The notes: a model not told the origin generated them from the letters alone. 64,000 nucleotides of DNA from Pseudomonadota bacterium (GCA_021790335.1 JAJYEE010000002.1:68164-132163); one strand, 5' to 3'. Positions 41,462 to 52,584 are shown, numbered from the stretch's first letter. Numbers and translations: made by a program.

Positions 41462-42598
41462 TTATAAAGAAATTAGATCAAGCACCTGTTCCAGTACTTC
41501 GGTCCGGTGATAGGCATGCGGCGATAGCCGGATACCGCCGCCGCGCTGCGCGCAGATAACACGCTGCTCCTGCAAGTGCCGAAAGAGCGTTGCAGACGGA
41601 ATGGTCCGGTGGCGGAAGCTGACAATTCCCGCGTAGCGTCCCGGCTCATTGCGAGTGAGAAGCTCCAGTCTCGGATTGGCGCTGATACCCTCCATAAGCA
41701 GGCGCGCGTGGCCGAGCACACGGCCCTCGAGCTCGGTCAGTCCGATCTCCTCCAGCAGTTCCAGGCTTGCGGCAAATGCATGGATACCCAGCATGTTGGG
41801 ACTACCGCATTCAAAGCGGCGCGCCGAAGCTGCCGCGCTCCACTCGAGGCGATCAAAATCCTCCGGATGGTCGGTCATGTGCCAGCCATATTCGTGCAAT
41901 GTAAGCCGCTCGCGCCAGTAGGGGGAGCAGTAGAATACCGCGATGCCCTCGGGTCCGAGCATCCATTTGTGCGCATCGGAGGCCAGAAAGTCGATGCCCA
42001 TCTCCTGCACATCGTGGGGCACCACACCCAGACCCTGAATCGCATCCACGCAAAACGCGATACCGCGCCCGCGGCACTGGCGCCCCAAGCGGGCGAGATC
42101 CAGACGCAGACCCGTGACGTAGTGGATACTGCTCACCGACAGCAGGCGGGTGCGGTCATCCGCCGCCGCCAGCAAGGCCGATTCCGGATCTTCGCAATGT
42201 GCCAGCGGCACCTGGCGCAGCTCGACTCCGTATCGGCTCAATGACTCCCACACGATGCGGTTAGAAGGAAACTCGCCCGCCGCGATCACGACGTTATCGC
42301 CGGCGTGCCATGGGAATCCGTGGGCGATCATGGACAGCCCTTCCGATGTATTTTTGACGAGCGCGATATCCTCGGGTGACAGGGCATTGACCTGACGCGC
42401 AAGCTGCACACGCAGCGTGCGTTCCTGGTCCAGCCAGGATGGGTAGTCGTGCGCACCCATGTCGACGCACTCCGCGGCAAACCGGCGCACGGCGTCTCCG
42501 GTGCGCGTCGGCCAGGGTGCGACGGCCGCGTGATTGAGATACAACAGGTTCGAGTCTACGGGAAATTCCTGCTCGAAAAGCTCGATCAGATCTGTCAT
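41462..42598 (-). CDS. Class V aminotransferase / cysteine desulfurase-like PLP enzyme
   Basis: YLNHAAVAPWP, VKNTSEGLSMIAHG, AFCVDAIQGLGVVPHDV, DFLASDAHKWMLGPEGIAVFY; likely start MTDLIELFEQ. Confidence 0.88.
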   Translation of the reverse strand: MTDLIELFEQEFPVDSNLLYLNHAAVAPWPTRTGDAVRRFAAECVDMGAHDYPSWLDQERTLRVQLARQVNALSPEDIALVKNTSEGLSMIAHGFPWHAGDNVVIAAGEFPSNRIVWESLSRYGVELRQVPLAHCEDPESALLAAADDRTRLLSVSSIHYVTGLRLDLARLGRQCRGRGIAFCVDAIQGLGVVPHDVQEMGIDFLASDAHKWMLGPEGIAVFYCSPYWRERLTLHEYGWHMTDHPEDFDRLEWSAAASARRFECGSPNMLGIHAFAASLELLEEIGLTELEGRVLGHARLLMEGISANPRLELLTRNEPGRYAGIVSFRHRTIPSATLFRHLQEQRVICAQRGGGIRLSPHAYHRTEVLEQVLDLISL

Positions 42599-43373
42599 GG
42601 ATGGTGCCGGTATCCCCAGGGAGAAGCGATTTTGTTCGGTTCGCAAAGGAGCCTGGAGGAAAGCCCCATACGCTAACCATGCTGGATGACAACGGCACGG
42701 ATCATATCAAGCCGCGCGCCGCGCGTCTCGTTCTCTCTGGCACGCAGCGGCGCTTCCGGCACCCGTGCAGCATCGCCATCGAGCACATCCCGGATGACAC
42801 CGCGTGATCCGGACAATTTGAGCGATTTCGTTGCGTGACGGCAACGGATGGTGTACCAATCTCCGATGCACTGCGAAAAGCCGACTTCCCGTGTTGCGCG
42901 AATGAAGGCAGGAATGCAGCCTGCCGGCGTGGGTAATGGTCTGATCATCGGAACCATCACCGATTCCGGCGGTATTGAGAATCTTGCCTGCAACGAAGCC
43001 ATGAATGCCGAAGATGCCATCCGTCGCGCCTTCCGTGGCCTGTTTCTAAGTGCCGCGGCGTGAGGTGTTCGCTGGGCACACGGCCGCCATGCGAATCCGG
43101 ACTCGACGTGTCTGTGTATACGTTCCGGCTCAGACCGGCTGACGGCCAGGATGGAACGGCCATGAGATGCTGCTTCGGCCGCGGTTCGCGCAGGCCGCCT
43201 TGGGGCGCTTCGTGCGGCTCAACCACAGAAAAACCCGAGCCGGTGTGCGGGCTGAGGGATGGCGTCGCCGGCGCTTCAGGAATGAAGCGGTCGGTTTACT
43301 CGAAATCCTTCCGGACGCCGTGCCGTATGCTGTCGCTGCAGTGCTGGCGTTCCGGGGTCTACAGGATGGAACT

Positions 43374-46073
43374 GTGACCAAGATCCAATCCGGCTGGCAT
43401 GCAATGGCGGCGACCGAGGTGGCACGGCATTTCTCGGTCGATCCCGCAAGCGGACTCGACGAAACCGAGGCTGCGATCCGCCTGCGGGCTCATGGTCCCA
43501 ACCGGCCGACAGTCCGCCCGGCGCGAGGCGTATTCGCCCGGTTCTTTTCACAGCTGATCCAGCCCCTCGTGCTCGTGCTGATCGCCGCCGGAACGGTGAC
43601 GGCCTTGCTGCGCGCATGGGTCGATGCTGGCGTGATTTTCGGGGTGGTGCTGGTCAACGCCATTGTCGGCTTCATTCAGGAGGGAAAAGCGGAGACCGCT
43701 TTGGCCGCCCTCGCGCGGTCCGTCGCGGCCGAATCGACGGTGCTTCGCGCCGGTGCCCGGCGCGCGCTTGATGCGGCGGATTTGGTGCCCGGCGATGTGG
43801 TCATACTGGCTGCCGGGAACAAAGTGCCTGCCGACCTGCGCCTGCTCGGCGGCCGCGCGCTGCGCATTGCGGAAGCGGCGTTGAGCGGCGAATCGGTTCC
43901 CGTCGAAAAGCACGTTGCACCACTGCCTGCCGATACGCCGCTCGCCGACCGCAGCAACATGCTTTACAGCGGCACGCTGGTGGTGGCGGGGCACGGATCG
44001 GGAGTGGTGGTCGCCATCGGGGATGCCACCGAGGTGGGGCGCATTTCCAGACTGATCGCCCAGGTGCCGGGCCTGACGACGCCGCTGACGCGCAAGATGG
44101 ATGCGTTTGCGCGCCGCCTGCTGTGGGTGATTCTGGGGCTCGCCGCAGTTACCTTCGCGGTCGGCATTCTGCGCGGTGAATCCATCCTCAAGATGTTCAT
44201 GGCTGCGGTGGCGCTGGCTGTCGGTGCGATTCCGGAGGGGCTGCCGGCAGCCATGGTTATAACGCTGGCCATCGGCGTTTCGCGCATGGCCGCGCGTCGG
44301 GCCATCATCCGCAGACTTCCCGCGGTCGAGACGCTGGGCAGCACGACGGTGATCTGTTCCGACAAGACCGGAACGCTGACTGAAAACGCAATGACGGTCC
44401 GCGAAGTCTGGGCCGGGGGCGAGACCTTCGCCGTCAGCGGAAACGCCTATGACCCAGTCGGCGACATCAGGGCAAGCGGTGTATCCATCAGACCGGCGAG
44501 CAGTCTTCGGGAAACGTTGCTGGCCGGTATTCTCTGCAACGATGCCCGCCTCGTGCGCGAAGAGGGGCAATGGAAGGTCATCGGCGATCCGACCGAGGGG
44601 GCGCTGCTGGTCCTGGCTCGCAAGGGCGGATTGGACGAAAGTACGCTGACTTCGGTCTTTCCGCGGCTTGACGAGCTGTCGTTTGACTCGAACCGGCAAT
44701 ACATGGCGACGCTGCACGAGATCGAAGGGGCACGCATCGTCTATGTAAAAGGCGCTGTTGAGAAGCTGCTGCCCGCCTGCACGACCCTGCTGGATCGCCA
44801 GGGGCACGAGGTAAAGCTGGATGCGGCCGCAGTCCATGCTGCGGCGACCCGCATGGCGGAAAGCGGTTTGCGGGTGCTGGCCGTGGTCCGCTCCACTTTG
44901 AAACCGGACCGGCAGCTGGAGCACGCGAGCATTGACAGGGACCTGGTGTTCCTCGGGCTTGTCGGTATGATCGATCCGCCGCGGCCAGGCGCGATCGCGG
45001 CGGTCCGTGCCTGTCACACGGCGGGCATCCGGGTGAAAATGATCACCGGCGATCATCCCGGAACAGCCATCGCCATAGCCCGTCAGCTGGGTATTGTCGG
45101 GAACGATGCCGGAGTCCTGACCGGCCGCGAACTGGCGGGAATCGCTGATCCGGACCTCGCCAGGGTTGTCGCGCAGACCGATGTGTTTGCCCGCGTCGAA
45201 CCCGAACAGAAACTGCGGCTCGTGCGGGCCCTGCAGGCCAACGGAGAAGTGGTGGCGATGACCGGCGACGGCGTCAACGATGCCCCGGCGCTCAAGCAGG
45301 CCGATATCGGCGTGGCGATGGGTCGCGTCGGGACCGATGTGGCCAAGGAGGCGGCAGCCATGATCCTGACGGACGACAACTTCGCCACCATCGAAGCGGC
45401 AATCGAAGAAGGGCGCGGCATCTATGACAACCTGGTCAAGTTCATCGTCTGGACGGTTCCGACCAACGCTGGCGAAGGACTTGTAATTCTCGCGGCCATT
45501 TTCGCGGGCACGACCCTGCCGATCGCACCGCTGCAAATCCTGTGGATCAACATGACCACGGCCGTCCTGCTCGGATTGATGCTGGCCTTCGAGCCGGGCG
45601 AACGCGGCATCATGCAGCGTCGACCGCGACCTCCGGGTGCATCGATCCTCGACCGCGTTCTTCTGACGCGTACTGTGCTCGTGATCCTGTTCCTGCTGGG
45701 AGGTGCCTTCGGCCTGTTCGAACTGGCACTGTATCGTGGACAGCCGGTGAACGAAGCGCGGACAATCGCCGCCGATCTCTTTGTCATGGTCGAAACTTTC
45801 TACCTGTTCAACTGCCGCTCGCTGACCCGCCCCTTCTGGTCCTCCGGCGTCAACCTGTGGGTATGGATCGGCAGCGCAGTAATGCTGATCTTGCAAGCGG
45901 CCTTCACTTATGTGCCTATGTTCAACCGCACATTTCAGACCGCACCGATCGGCTTCCGGGATTGGGTTTGGATCGTCGCGACCGCAGCGACATGCGCGGT
46001 GGCGGTCGAGGTCGAGAAATGGCTGCATTCCTCAGGACTGTTGCGCAGGCGGGGGCATCGAGCAGCCCGGTAG
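43374..46073 (+). CDS. Cation-transporting P-type ATPase (P2/PMA1-like)
   Basis: [92 protein letters not shown] start at 43374 or ATG at 43401. Confidence 0.9.
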   Translation: MTKIQSGWHAMAATEVARHFSVDPASGLDETEAAIRLRAHGPNRPTVRPARGVFARFFSQLIQPLVLVLIAAGTVTALLRAWVDAGVIFGVVLVNAIVGFIQEGKAETALAALARSVAAESTVLRAGARRALDAADLVPGDVVILAAGNKVPADLRLLGGRALRIAEAALSGESVPVEKHVAPLPADTPLADRSNMLYSGTLVVAGHGSGVVVAIGDATEVGRISRLIAQVPGLTTPLTRKMDAFARRLLWVILGLAAVTFAVGILRGESILKMFMAAVALAVGAIPEGLPAAMVITLAIGVSRMAARRAIIRRLPAVETLGSTTVICSDKTGTLTENAMTVREVWAGGETFAVSGNAYDPVGDIRASGVSIRPASSLRETLLAGILCNDARLVREEGQWKVIGDPTEGALLVLARKGGLDESTLTSVFPRLDELSFDSNRQYMATLHEIEGARIVYVKGAVEKLLPACTTLLDRQGHEVKLDAAAVHAAATRMAESGLRVLAVVRSTLKPDRQLEHASIDRDLVFLGLVGMIDPPRPGAIAAVRACHTAGIRVKMITGDHPGTAIAIARQLGIVGNDAGVLTGRELAGIADPDLARVVAQTDVFARVEPEQKLRLVRALQANGEVVAMTGDGVNDAPALKQADIGVAMGRVGTDVAKEAAAMILTDDNFATIEAAIEEGRGIYDNLVKFIVWTVPTNAGEGLVILAAIFAGTTLPIAPLQILWINMTTAVLLGLMLAFEPGERGIMQRRPRPPGASILDRVLLTRTVLVILFLLGGAFGLFELALYRGQPVNEARTIAADLFVMVETFYLFNCRSLTRPFWSSGVNLWVWIGSAVMLILQAAFTYVPMFNRTFQTAPIGFRDWVWIVATAATCAVAVEVEKWLHSSGLLRRRGHRAAR

Positions 46074-46398
46074 AGGGACGGGACGGTTGCCGCTTGGCAC
46101 ACGCTGCAATCGTTTTTTCCAGGGCATCGGCTGTATGGCCGGCCGCAGGAACCGGTTGGTCGGGGCCGTCATGCTGCCGGCTATGCGCATTCCCAAAGAG
46201 CTGGGAATTCGGCGTATCCGGGCCGCCCGCAACCGGCCAGTCATGATCTGCGGCCCGCGCATGGCGCGCGATCCGCTGAAGTTTTTTTTGTTTGAACGCG
46301 AGTATACTGGTGCAGGCGTAGTTGATCCTCGTCAAAGTACAGGGCAGAAGGTACATGCAAGAGTCACATCTTCCATCCCATAAACGGAGGGCGCAACA

Positions 46399-46767
46399 AT
46401 GCCAAGCCTCATTGATGCGATTCGGCAAGGAGAAGAGGTTATCCTGACGGAACCGGGTTTTCCGCACGCCCCGCCGGACTGGACGAAGCAAACCGCAGTC
46501 GATCTCGCTGGACAGGAAAGACTCACGCTTGGGACCGACCACTGGGCAACCATCCGGGCGCTGCAGGAATATTATGCGAAGCATCAGGATGGGCCGCTCA
46601 ATACCCATGAATTGCACGATGCACTCGACGAGAAGTTCCACCCGAAGGGCGGTATCAGGTACCTCTATGGGCTCTTCCCGGGAGGTCCCGTGGCCCAGGG
46701 CTGCCGGCTGGCCGGACTCAAGGCTCCCGCCGGGACGGTAGACCGGGGTTTCGGGAGCGTCGTCTAG
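46399..46767 (+). CDS. TusE/DsrC-family sulfur relay-like protein (RspA-type variant)
   Basis: WATIRALQEYYAKHQDGPLNTHELHDALDEKFHPKGGIRYLYGLFPGGPVAQGCRLAGLKAPAGTVDRGFGSVV. Confidence 0.85.
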   Translation: MPSLIDAIRQGEEVILTEPGFPHAPPDWTKQTAVDLAGQERLTLGTDHWATIRALQEYYAKHQDGPLNTHELHDALDEKFHPKGGIRYLYGLFPGGPVAQGCRLAGLKAPAGTVDRGFGSVV

Positions 46768-47038
46768 GCTTGCGCGAAGCGGTCGCGGCCCAAGGACACC
46801 GGCCGGCCGCTGCAGGTCCGGCATCATCGCGGTACCGCAGTTCGGGTGCCGAGGGATCGTTGTGCGGCGTGCGCGGAGCCGGCCTGCAGTTGCCCGGGTG
46901 ACGCGCGTTGCCCGGCTTCGCGTGCAATTGCGGCAGCTGGCCGGCCGCCACGCGCTGATGAGCGCACTGGATGGCGAGGACGGCGCGCAACCTGCAGTGA
47001 CCCGCCGTACTGGCCGGGTTTATGCTTCGAGGTTATTG

Positions 47039-48994
47039 ATGAAACAGACCAAATTCGATGTCGGCAGCAAAAAACCGGATATCGAAGTCAACAAGCCGGA
47101 AAAGCCATCGAAGATGAAGTTCTGGCGGCGGCCTGACGTAGCGCTGGTAATGTATGTCCTGTTCTTCATCGCCATGATCTACGTATGGCAGTACTCGAGC
47201 GGTGTGGCGCAAACGGAAATTCCCTATAGCCAGTTCCTGCAGTACCTCGACAGGAATCAGGTCAAAAACGCGGTCGTCAGCGACAACCTGATCAGCGGCA
47301 AGCTCACGATCAATGACTCGAAGACCGGCAAACCCCGCAGCTTCGTCACGGTGCCTCTGCAGAACAACGCCCTCGCGCAGTTGCTGCAACAGCACGGCGT
47401 GCAGTACACCGTCGAACACCAGAGCCACTGGCTCGACATTCTGCTGGCCTGGGTTTTGCCGTTCGGACTGATTTTTCTGGTGTGGACCTGGCTGTCGCGC
47501 AGGATGCAGGGTGCCGCCGGCGGCTTCCTGAACATCGGGAACAACCGCGTGCGCATCCATGCCGACGATCTGCCCAAGGTCACCTTTGAGGATGTCGCCG
47601 GAGCGGACGAGGCCAAGGAAGAGCTCAAGGAGAGCATCCAGTTTCTCAAGGATCCGGGACGCATCCAGCGCCTCGGAGGGCACATGCCCAAGGGCGTGCT
47701 GCTGCTCGGTGCGCCTGGCACCGGCAAAACGCTGCTCGCGCGCGCGGTGGCGGGGGAGGCGGGAGTCCCGTTTTTCAGCATCAGCGGCTCGGAATTCATC
47801 GAGATGTTTGTCGGGGTCGGCGCGGCCCGGGTGCGGGATCTGTTCCAGCAGGCCCGCGCCAAGGCGCCATGCATCATTTTCATCGACGAACTGGACGCCG
47901 TCGGTCGTGCGCGCGGCGGACCGGTCGTGATGGGCGGCCACGACGAACGGGAACAGACGCTGAACCAGCTGCTTACCGAAATGGACGGCTTTGACCCTTC
48001 CACCGGTGTGGTGGTCATGGCCGCGACCAACCGTCCCGAGGTGCTGGACAAGGCATTGCTGCGCGCGGGACGCTTCGATCGGCAGATCGTGGTGGACAAG
48101 CCGGACCTGACCGCGCGCATTGAAATACTCAAGCTGCATGCACGCAAACTTACCCTGGCGGGCGATGTGGATCTGAGCGTGGTAGCACAGCGCACCCCCG
48201 GATTCGTCGGCGCCGATCTGGCCAACATCGCCAACGAGGCGGCGATCCTTGCGGTGCGTCACGATCACCTGGCTGTGACCATGGCCGACTTCGAGGCGGC
48301 CATAGACCGGGTGATGGCCGGCCCAGAGAAGAGGCATAGAGTGCTGAATGCCGACGAGAAACGGCGAATCGCCTTTCACGAATCGGGGCATGCCCTGGTG
48401 GCGATGACGGTGCCCACCGGCGAACCCGTGCACAAGGTATCGATCATTCCGCGCGGTGTTGCGGCGCTCGGCTATACCATGCAATTGCCTGTGAGAGAGA
48501 AATTTCTGTCGACGGGAAACGAACTCAGAGACCAGCTCGCCATCCTTCTCGGCGGCCGGGGGTCCGAGGAGATCATCTTCGGCGATATTTCGAGCGGAGC
48601 CTCCAATGATCTGGAGCGCGCCAGCGAGATCGCCCGTGACATGGTTACACAGCTGGGCATGAGCGAGAAACTCGGGCCGCTCACCTATGGGCGACGCCAG
48701 CAATCGCCCTATCTGGGCGGCGAATACGTGGAGGAACGGAATTACAGCGACGAGATCGCGCGCCAGATCGACACTGCAGTGAGGGAGTTGGTGGAGGACG
48801 CGCACCGGCGCGCCCGCGAGATCCTCACCGCACAACGTCCGGCGCTGGAAGCGCTGGCCGCCGTGCTGCAGGAAAAGGAAGTCGTCAGCGGCGAGGAGGC
48901 GAAGCGGGTCATCGAACAGGCAAAATCCAGCTCGCGGGCGCTGGAGGATCCAGGCAAAAGCGAGACCAGCAGACAGGCCACGCCCGGGAAATGA
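47039..48994 (+). CDS. ftsH: ATP-dependent zinc metalloprotease FtsH
   Basis: [49 protein letters not shown], two N-terminal TM segments. Confidence 0.95.
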   Translation: MKQTKFDVGSKKPDIEVNKPEKPSKMKFWRRPDVALVMYVLFFIAMIYVWQYSSGVAQTEIPYSQFLQYLDRNQVKNAVVSDNLISGKLTINDSKTGKPRSFVTVPLQNNALAQLLQQHGVQYTVEHQSHWLDILLAWVLPFGLIFLVWTWLSRRMQGAAGGFLNIGNNRVRIHADDLPKVTFEDVAGADEAKEELKESIQFLKDPGRIQRLGGHMPKGVLLLGAPGTGKTLLARAVAGEAGVPFFSISGSEFIEMFVGVGAARVRDLFQQARAKAPCIIFIDELDAVGRARGGPVVMGGHDEREQTLNQLLTEMDGFDPSTGVVVMAATNRPEVLDKALLRAGRFDRQIVVDKPDLTARIEILKLHARKLTLAGDVDLSVVAQRTPGFVGADLANIANEAAILAVRHDHLAVTMADFEAAIDRVMAGPEKRHRVLNADEKRRIAFHESGHALVAMTVPTGEPVHKVSIIPRGVAALGYTMQLPVREKFLSTGNELRDQLAILLGGRGSEEIIFGDISSGASNDLERASEIARDMVTQLGMSEKLGPLTYGRRQQSPYLGGEYVEERNYSDEIARQIDTAVRELVEDAHRRAREILTAQRPALEALAAVLQEKEVVSGEEAKRVIEQAKSSSRALEDPGKSETSRQATPGK

Positions 48995-49190
48995 CCCCCG
49001 ACCGCAAGGCGCCGGCTGAACGGAGCGCAGCCAGCAAGAAGGCTGCGGGTAATGCCATGAATCCCCAGACCGCCGGATTCCAGGCATCCCGGCGGGCACA
49101 GGCGTCATGGACATAGAACCAGGCGCTGGACGCATCGATGCTCGTAGACGTGCCGCGTCTCATTGCGGTCTATTACTACCCGGGCGCCTG

Positions 49191-49809
49191 CTATCGGATG
49201 TTTTCTTCCGGGCGGGCGAATATCGCTCCGTAATGATAGGGAGGGAACTCGACCACGGCCTCGAGCGTGAAGCCTGCCGGTTCCATCGCTTCGCAGGTTT
49301 GCGCGGGGGACAGACGAAGCCGGGTATCGGGCCCGCGTGGTTTGCCGCGGACAACGGTTAGTTCCCGTGCAATGGCATGCCAGTTGACGATGGCAATGCG
49401 CCCCCCGGGCCGAAGAATGTCCCAAACCTGCTCGGCCAGTGCGGTCTTGTCCGGCACACCGTGTAGCGCATTGGCGAAAAGGACGAAATCCACCGGGTCG
49501 GATATCAGACGGTCGAGATCCATCGCATCACCACGACACCAGATGCAGTTCATCATCGCCCCGCACTCGACACTGGCCCGCTCCAGCATCTCGGAATCGA
49601 TGTCAATGGCAATGACGTGCCCCGGGCCGACCTGTCGGGCAAGGGGAGCGGTGAAGTAGCCGTACCCGCAACCGAGGTCGACTACCTCCATGCCACATCT
49701 GACGCCCAGGGTTTTGACGATGCCCTCGGGGTCTGGCCACAGTACCTGCCACCAGTCCCGCTCGGGCATTTCGCTGTCTGAAAACATCCGGTTTTGCAAC
49801 GTCATTTCG
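49191..49809 (-). CDS. Class I SAM-dependent methyltransferase
   Basis: MEVVDLGCGYGYFTAPLARQVGPGHVIAIDIDSEMLERA...VDFVLFANALHGV...DILRPGGRIAIVNW. Confidence 0.85.
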
Positions 49810-49834
49810 AAAACCTCCCTCAAGCGTTCAGTTT

Positions 49835-50401
49835 TTATTTTTTCAAGCAGTGTGGCATGGCATTGGACGAGCGTGGCGCACTGATTTCCGCGTTGCCTCT
49901 TCGGTGACTGGTGTCACGCAGCGCACGCACCGACCGGACCGGAAAACCTGCATCGCAGACAGAATATCCAACGGCCGTTGTCCGCACCCGAAAAGCCGGC
50001 CGTCCGAGCGGCTCATGCGCCCGTATCCTCATTTTACGTCGCGGGCTTACGCGGCCGCTCTGATCTGCACCGCGCGAAGGCGGGGCCTGGTGTGCGCCCA
50101 GCGAGCTTTTCAGCGCGGGCAAGACGCGTCGCGGTTCCGGATCGGCGAGGCGGTAATAGATGGTCGCCCCGTGACGCTCGGCGCGGACGAATCCCGCTTC
50201 GCGTGACACACGCAGGTGGAACGAAACAGGGGTTTGTGCCAAACCCGTAGCGTTGCTGATTTCTGTCACCACAGGACAGTCGTGTCTGCGTGCGCGCAAG
50301 ATGCGCGCACGCATGGGCTCGCCCAGCCCCTTGAGGGCCGGAATAGTCCTGTCCTGATCATGCCGGAGAACTTTCACTGCTATATGGGATCCATGAGTCA
50401 T
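49835..50401 (-). CDS. ArsR-type HTH regulator with C-terminal extension
   Basis: LKGLGEPMRARILRARRHDCPVVTEISNATGLAQTPVSFHLRVSREAGFVRAERHGATIYYRLADPE; start MTHGSHIAVKVL; last about 85 residues unrecognised. Confidence 0.7.
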   Translation of the reverse strand: MTHGSHIAVKVLRHDQDRTIPALKGLGEPMRARILRARRHDCPVVTEISNATGLAQTPVSFHLRVSREAGFVRAERHGATIYYRLADPEPRRVLPALKSSLGAHQAPPSRGADQSGRVSPRRKMRIRAHEPLGRPAFRVRTTAVGYSVCDAGFPVRSVRALRDTSHRRGNAEISAPRSSNAMPHCLKK

Positions 50402-50686
50402 ATAAAAATGTAGACTTACAGCCGGACCTCCGCCAGTTTCCGCCTCCGGCCGGGCGTCCGGATCGGGCGAGCCTCGGCCAGTTGTCGCTTCGCTGCCCGG
50501 GATCCGTGGGCGCAGGCGAGGTTGCCGCGGATCGCGTCCGTCCGGGGAATTCTTCCAGGTTTGATCGGTGTCAAAGAGATGAGTCTTCGTTTGCGCTAAG
50601 AATCCGTCATGGCCCGATAGGGTCCGGGCGCGGCAGCGGGCGATCGCATCGCCGCGGGTTTCCCTGCCAACACCAAGGAGGTGTAT

Positions 50687-51712
50687 ATGAGCATTCAAGA
50701 CGATCTGCAGGCGACCGTCGGCGCGCTGGTGCAGAAGGGCAAGGGGATACTCGCGGCCGACGAGAGCCAGCCGACCATCGCGAAGCGATTCAAGGCCATC
50801 GGCGTGGAATCGAGCGAAGAAAACCGGCGCGCCTACCGGGCACTGCTGCTGACGACTCCGGGGGCAGGCGAGTTTCTGAGCGGGGTCATCCTGTTCGAGG
50901 AAACGCTGCTTCAGAAGGCCGACGATGGAACGCTGCTGTCCGTGGTTGCGCAGCGCCAGGGTATCGTTCCGGGGGTCAAGGTGGATAAGGGCACCGTACC
51001 TTTGTCTGGCGCCCCCGACGATCTGGTAACACAAGGCCTGGACGGACTGTCCGAAAGACTGAAGATCTACAAGTCCCAGGGAGCCCGATTCGCGAAATGG
51101 CGGGAGGTCTACCCGATTACGGACCGCAATCTGACGCCGCTTGGAATCGAGGTGAACGCCGAAACGCTCGCGCGCTACGCGGCGGTGTGTCAGGAGCAGG
51201 GGATCGTTCCTATCGTGGAGCCGGAGGTGCTGCTTGATGGCGATCACAGTCTGCAGCGCTGCGCCGAAGCAACCGAGTCGGTACTGCATGCGGTGTTTCA
51301 CGCCCTGCACCGCCACCGTGTGATGCTGGAATACATGCTGCTCAAGCCGAGCATGGTGTTGCCTGGCAAGGAGCATGCCCGGAAATCCGCTCCGGACGAG
51401 GTGGCACGCGAGACCGTGAAGGTGCTCAGACGTACCGTGCCGGCGGCGGTGCCGAGCATCAATTTTCTCTCCGGAGGACAGACTGCGGAACAGGCGACAG
51501 CCAATCTCAATGCGATGAACACGCTGTTTCCGCAGGCCCCCTGGGAACTGTCTTTTTCCTACGCGCGCGCCTTGCAGCAGCCGGTTCTCGATGTCTGGCG
51601 CGGCCGGCAGGAAAATGTCGCTGCCGCGCAGCGGGTATTTCATTTTCGTGCGGCGCTTGCCGGCGCCGCGCGCCGTGGCCAATACCGGCCGGAGATGGAG
51701 CGCGCGGCCTGA
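50687..51712 (+). CDS. Class I fructose-bisphosphate aldolase
   Basis: GKGILAADESQPTIAKRFKAIGVESSEENRRAYR, VLEYMLLKPSMVLPG-like motif, INFLSGGQTAEQATANLNAMN; AGGAGG upstream. Confidence 0.95.
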   Translation: MSIQDDLQATVGALVQKGKGILAADESQPTIAKRFKAIGVESSEENRRAYRALLLTTPGAGEFLSGVILFEETLLQKADDGTLLSVVAQRQGIVPGVKVDKGTVPLSGAPDDLVTQGLDGLSERLKIYKSQGARFAKWREVYPITDRNLTPLGIEVNAETLARYAAVCQEQGIVPIVEPEVLLDGDHSLQRCAEATESVLHAVFHALHRHRVMLEYMLLKPSMVLPGKEHARKSAPDEVARETVKVLRRTVPAAVPSINFLSGGQTAEQATANLNAMNTLFPQAPWELSFSYARALQQPVLDVWRGRQENVAAAQRVFHFRAALAGAARRGQYRPEMERAA

Positions 51713-51839
51713 AATGGACGGCTCAGTCCGGTCGCAGGCTTTTCCGGGAGCACGCAGCGCAGGCCGCAAAGACGCCGCGGGCCGCGATGCTGTCGGTCTT
51801 TGCCATGCCCGGGTGGAGATACAGAACCAGGACAGCGCA

Positions 51840-52257
51840 TGACCGATAAGAGTGTCAGAGTGACCTTTCTCGATCCGGGATTGCGTATTCTCGAACCGGT
51901 GGACGAAGAAATCGTGCGAATGTTCGAGACGCGAATGGTACAGCAAGGCGTTTCCCTGGTGCTCGATGCGCACGTGAGCAGAATCTGCCATGCGGGCGGT
52001 GGTGCCTACGTGCAATACCACGATCGGAGGGCGCAGCGAACCGGGCCTATGGAGAATACGTCGTGCAGGTGGCCGGGTACCAAGCACGTACCGAAGGACT
52101 GGGACCGGATCACACCGAATTCCGCAACGACCGCCACGGCATACCTTTGATTCACGTTCTGGAAACCGATGAGCCGGGCTATTATGCCGCAGGCGATGTC
52201 ATAGGCCGATCCATTTTCGCTCGCTGGGCGGCTGGGCAATCTCTACGGTCATTAACA
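51840..52257 (+). pseudogene. Fragment of pyridine nucleotide-disulfide oxidoreductase (SthA-like), frameshifted
   Basis: VRVTFLDPGLRILEPVDEEIVRMFETRMVQQGVSLVLDAHV in one frame, QVAGYQARTEGLGPDHTEFRNDRHGIPLIHVLETDEPGYYAAGDVIGRSIFA in another. Confidence 0.75.
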
Positions 52258-52584
52258 TAGGCTCAACGTTCTGGACTGATTTTCGATGTTTCCGCTGCTG
52301 CCATTGAGGTCGTTGTCGAAATACCTGTTCCCTAAGCGCTGCAGGGCTTTAGCACGGTGGAACTGTCACCATCAACAGGCTCTGCGTAGTTCTGCGCCGC
52401 CATGCTCGGCCATGGAACCCTCCAGCTGTGGAATCGCAACCGGCCCAATTCCTGTCTGTCTTCAGAAACTCTGGGGTCAGCACCAAAATCATATTTTCCT
52501 GAAACCCTGTGCCATGATGCATACGTCCCAAACAGCGCAGTTTCTGGAACGAGCAGTTGTCGAATTCGGGCAATGGATATCGGA

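Noticed and set aside
42673-43020. 115-aa minus-strand ORF between class-V enzyme and P-type ATPase
   Set aside because: No recognisable motif, and overlapping ORFs in other frames; cannot support a call.
43548-46028. 826-aa minus-strand ORF
   Set aside because: Shadow of the P-type ATPase; His/Arg/Gln-rich composition typical of antisense frames.
47033-49135. 700-aa minus-strand ORF
   Set aside because: Shadow of ftsH, no motifs.
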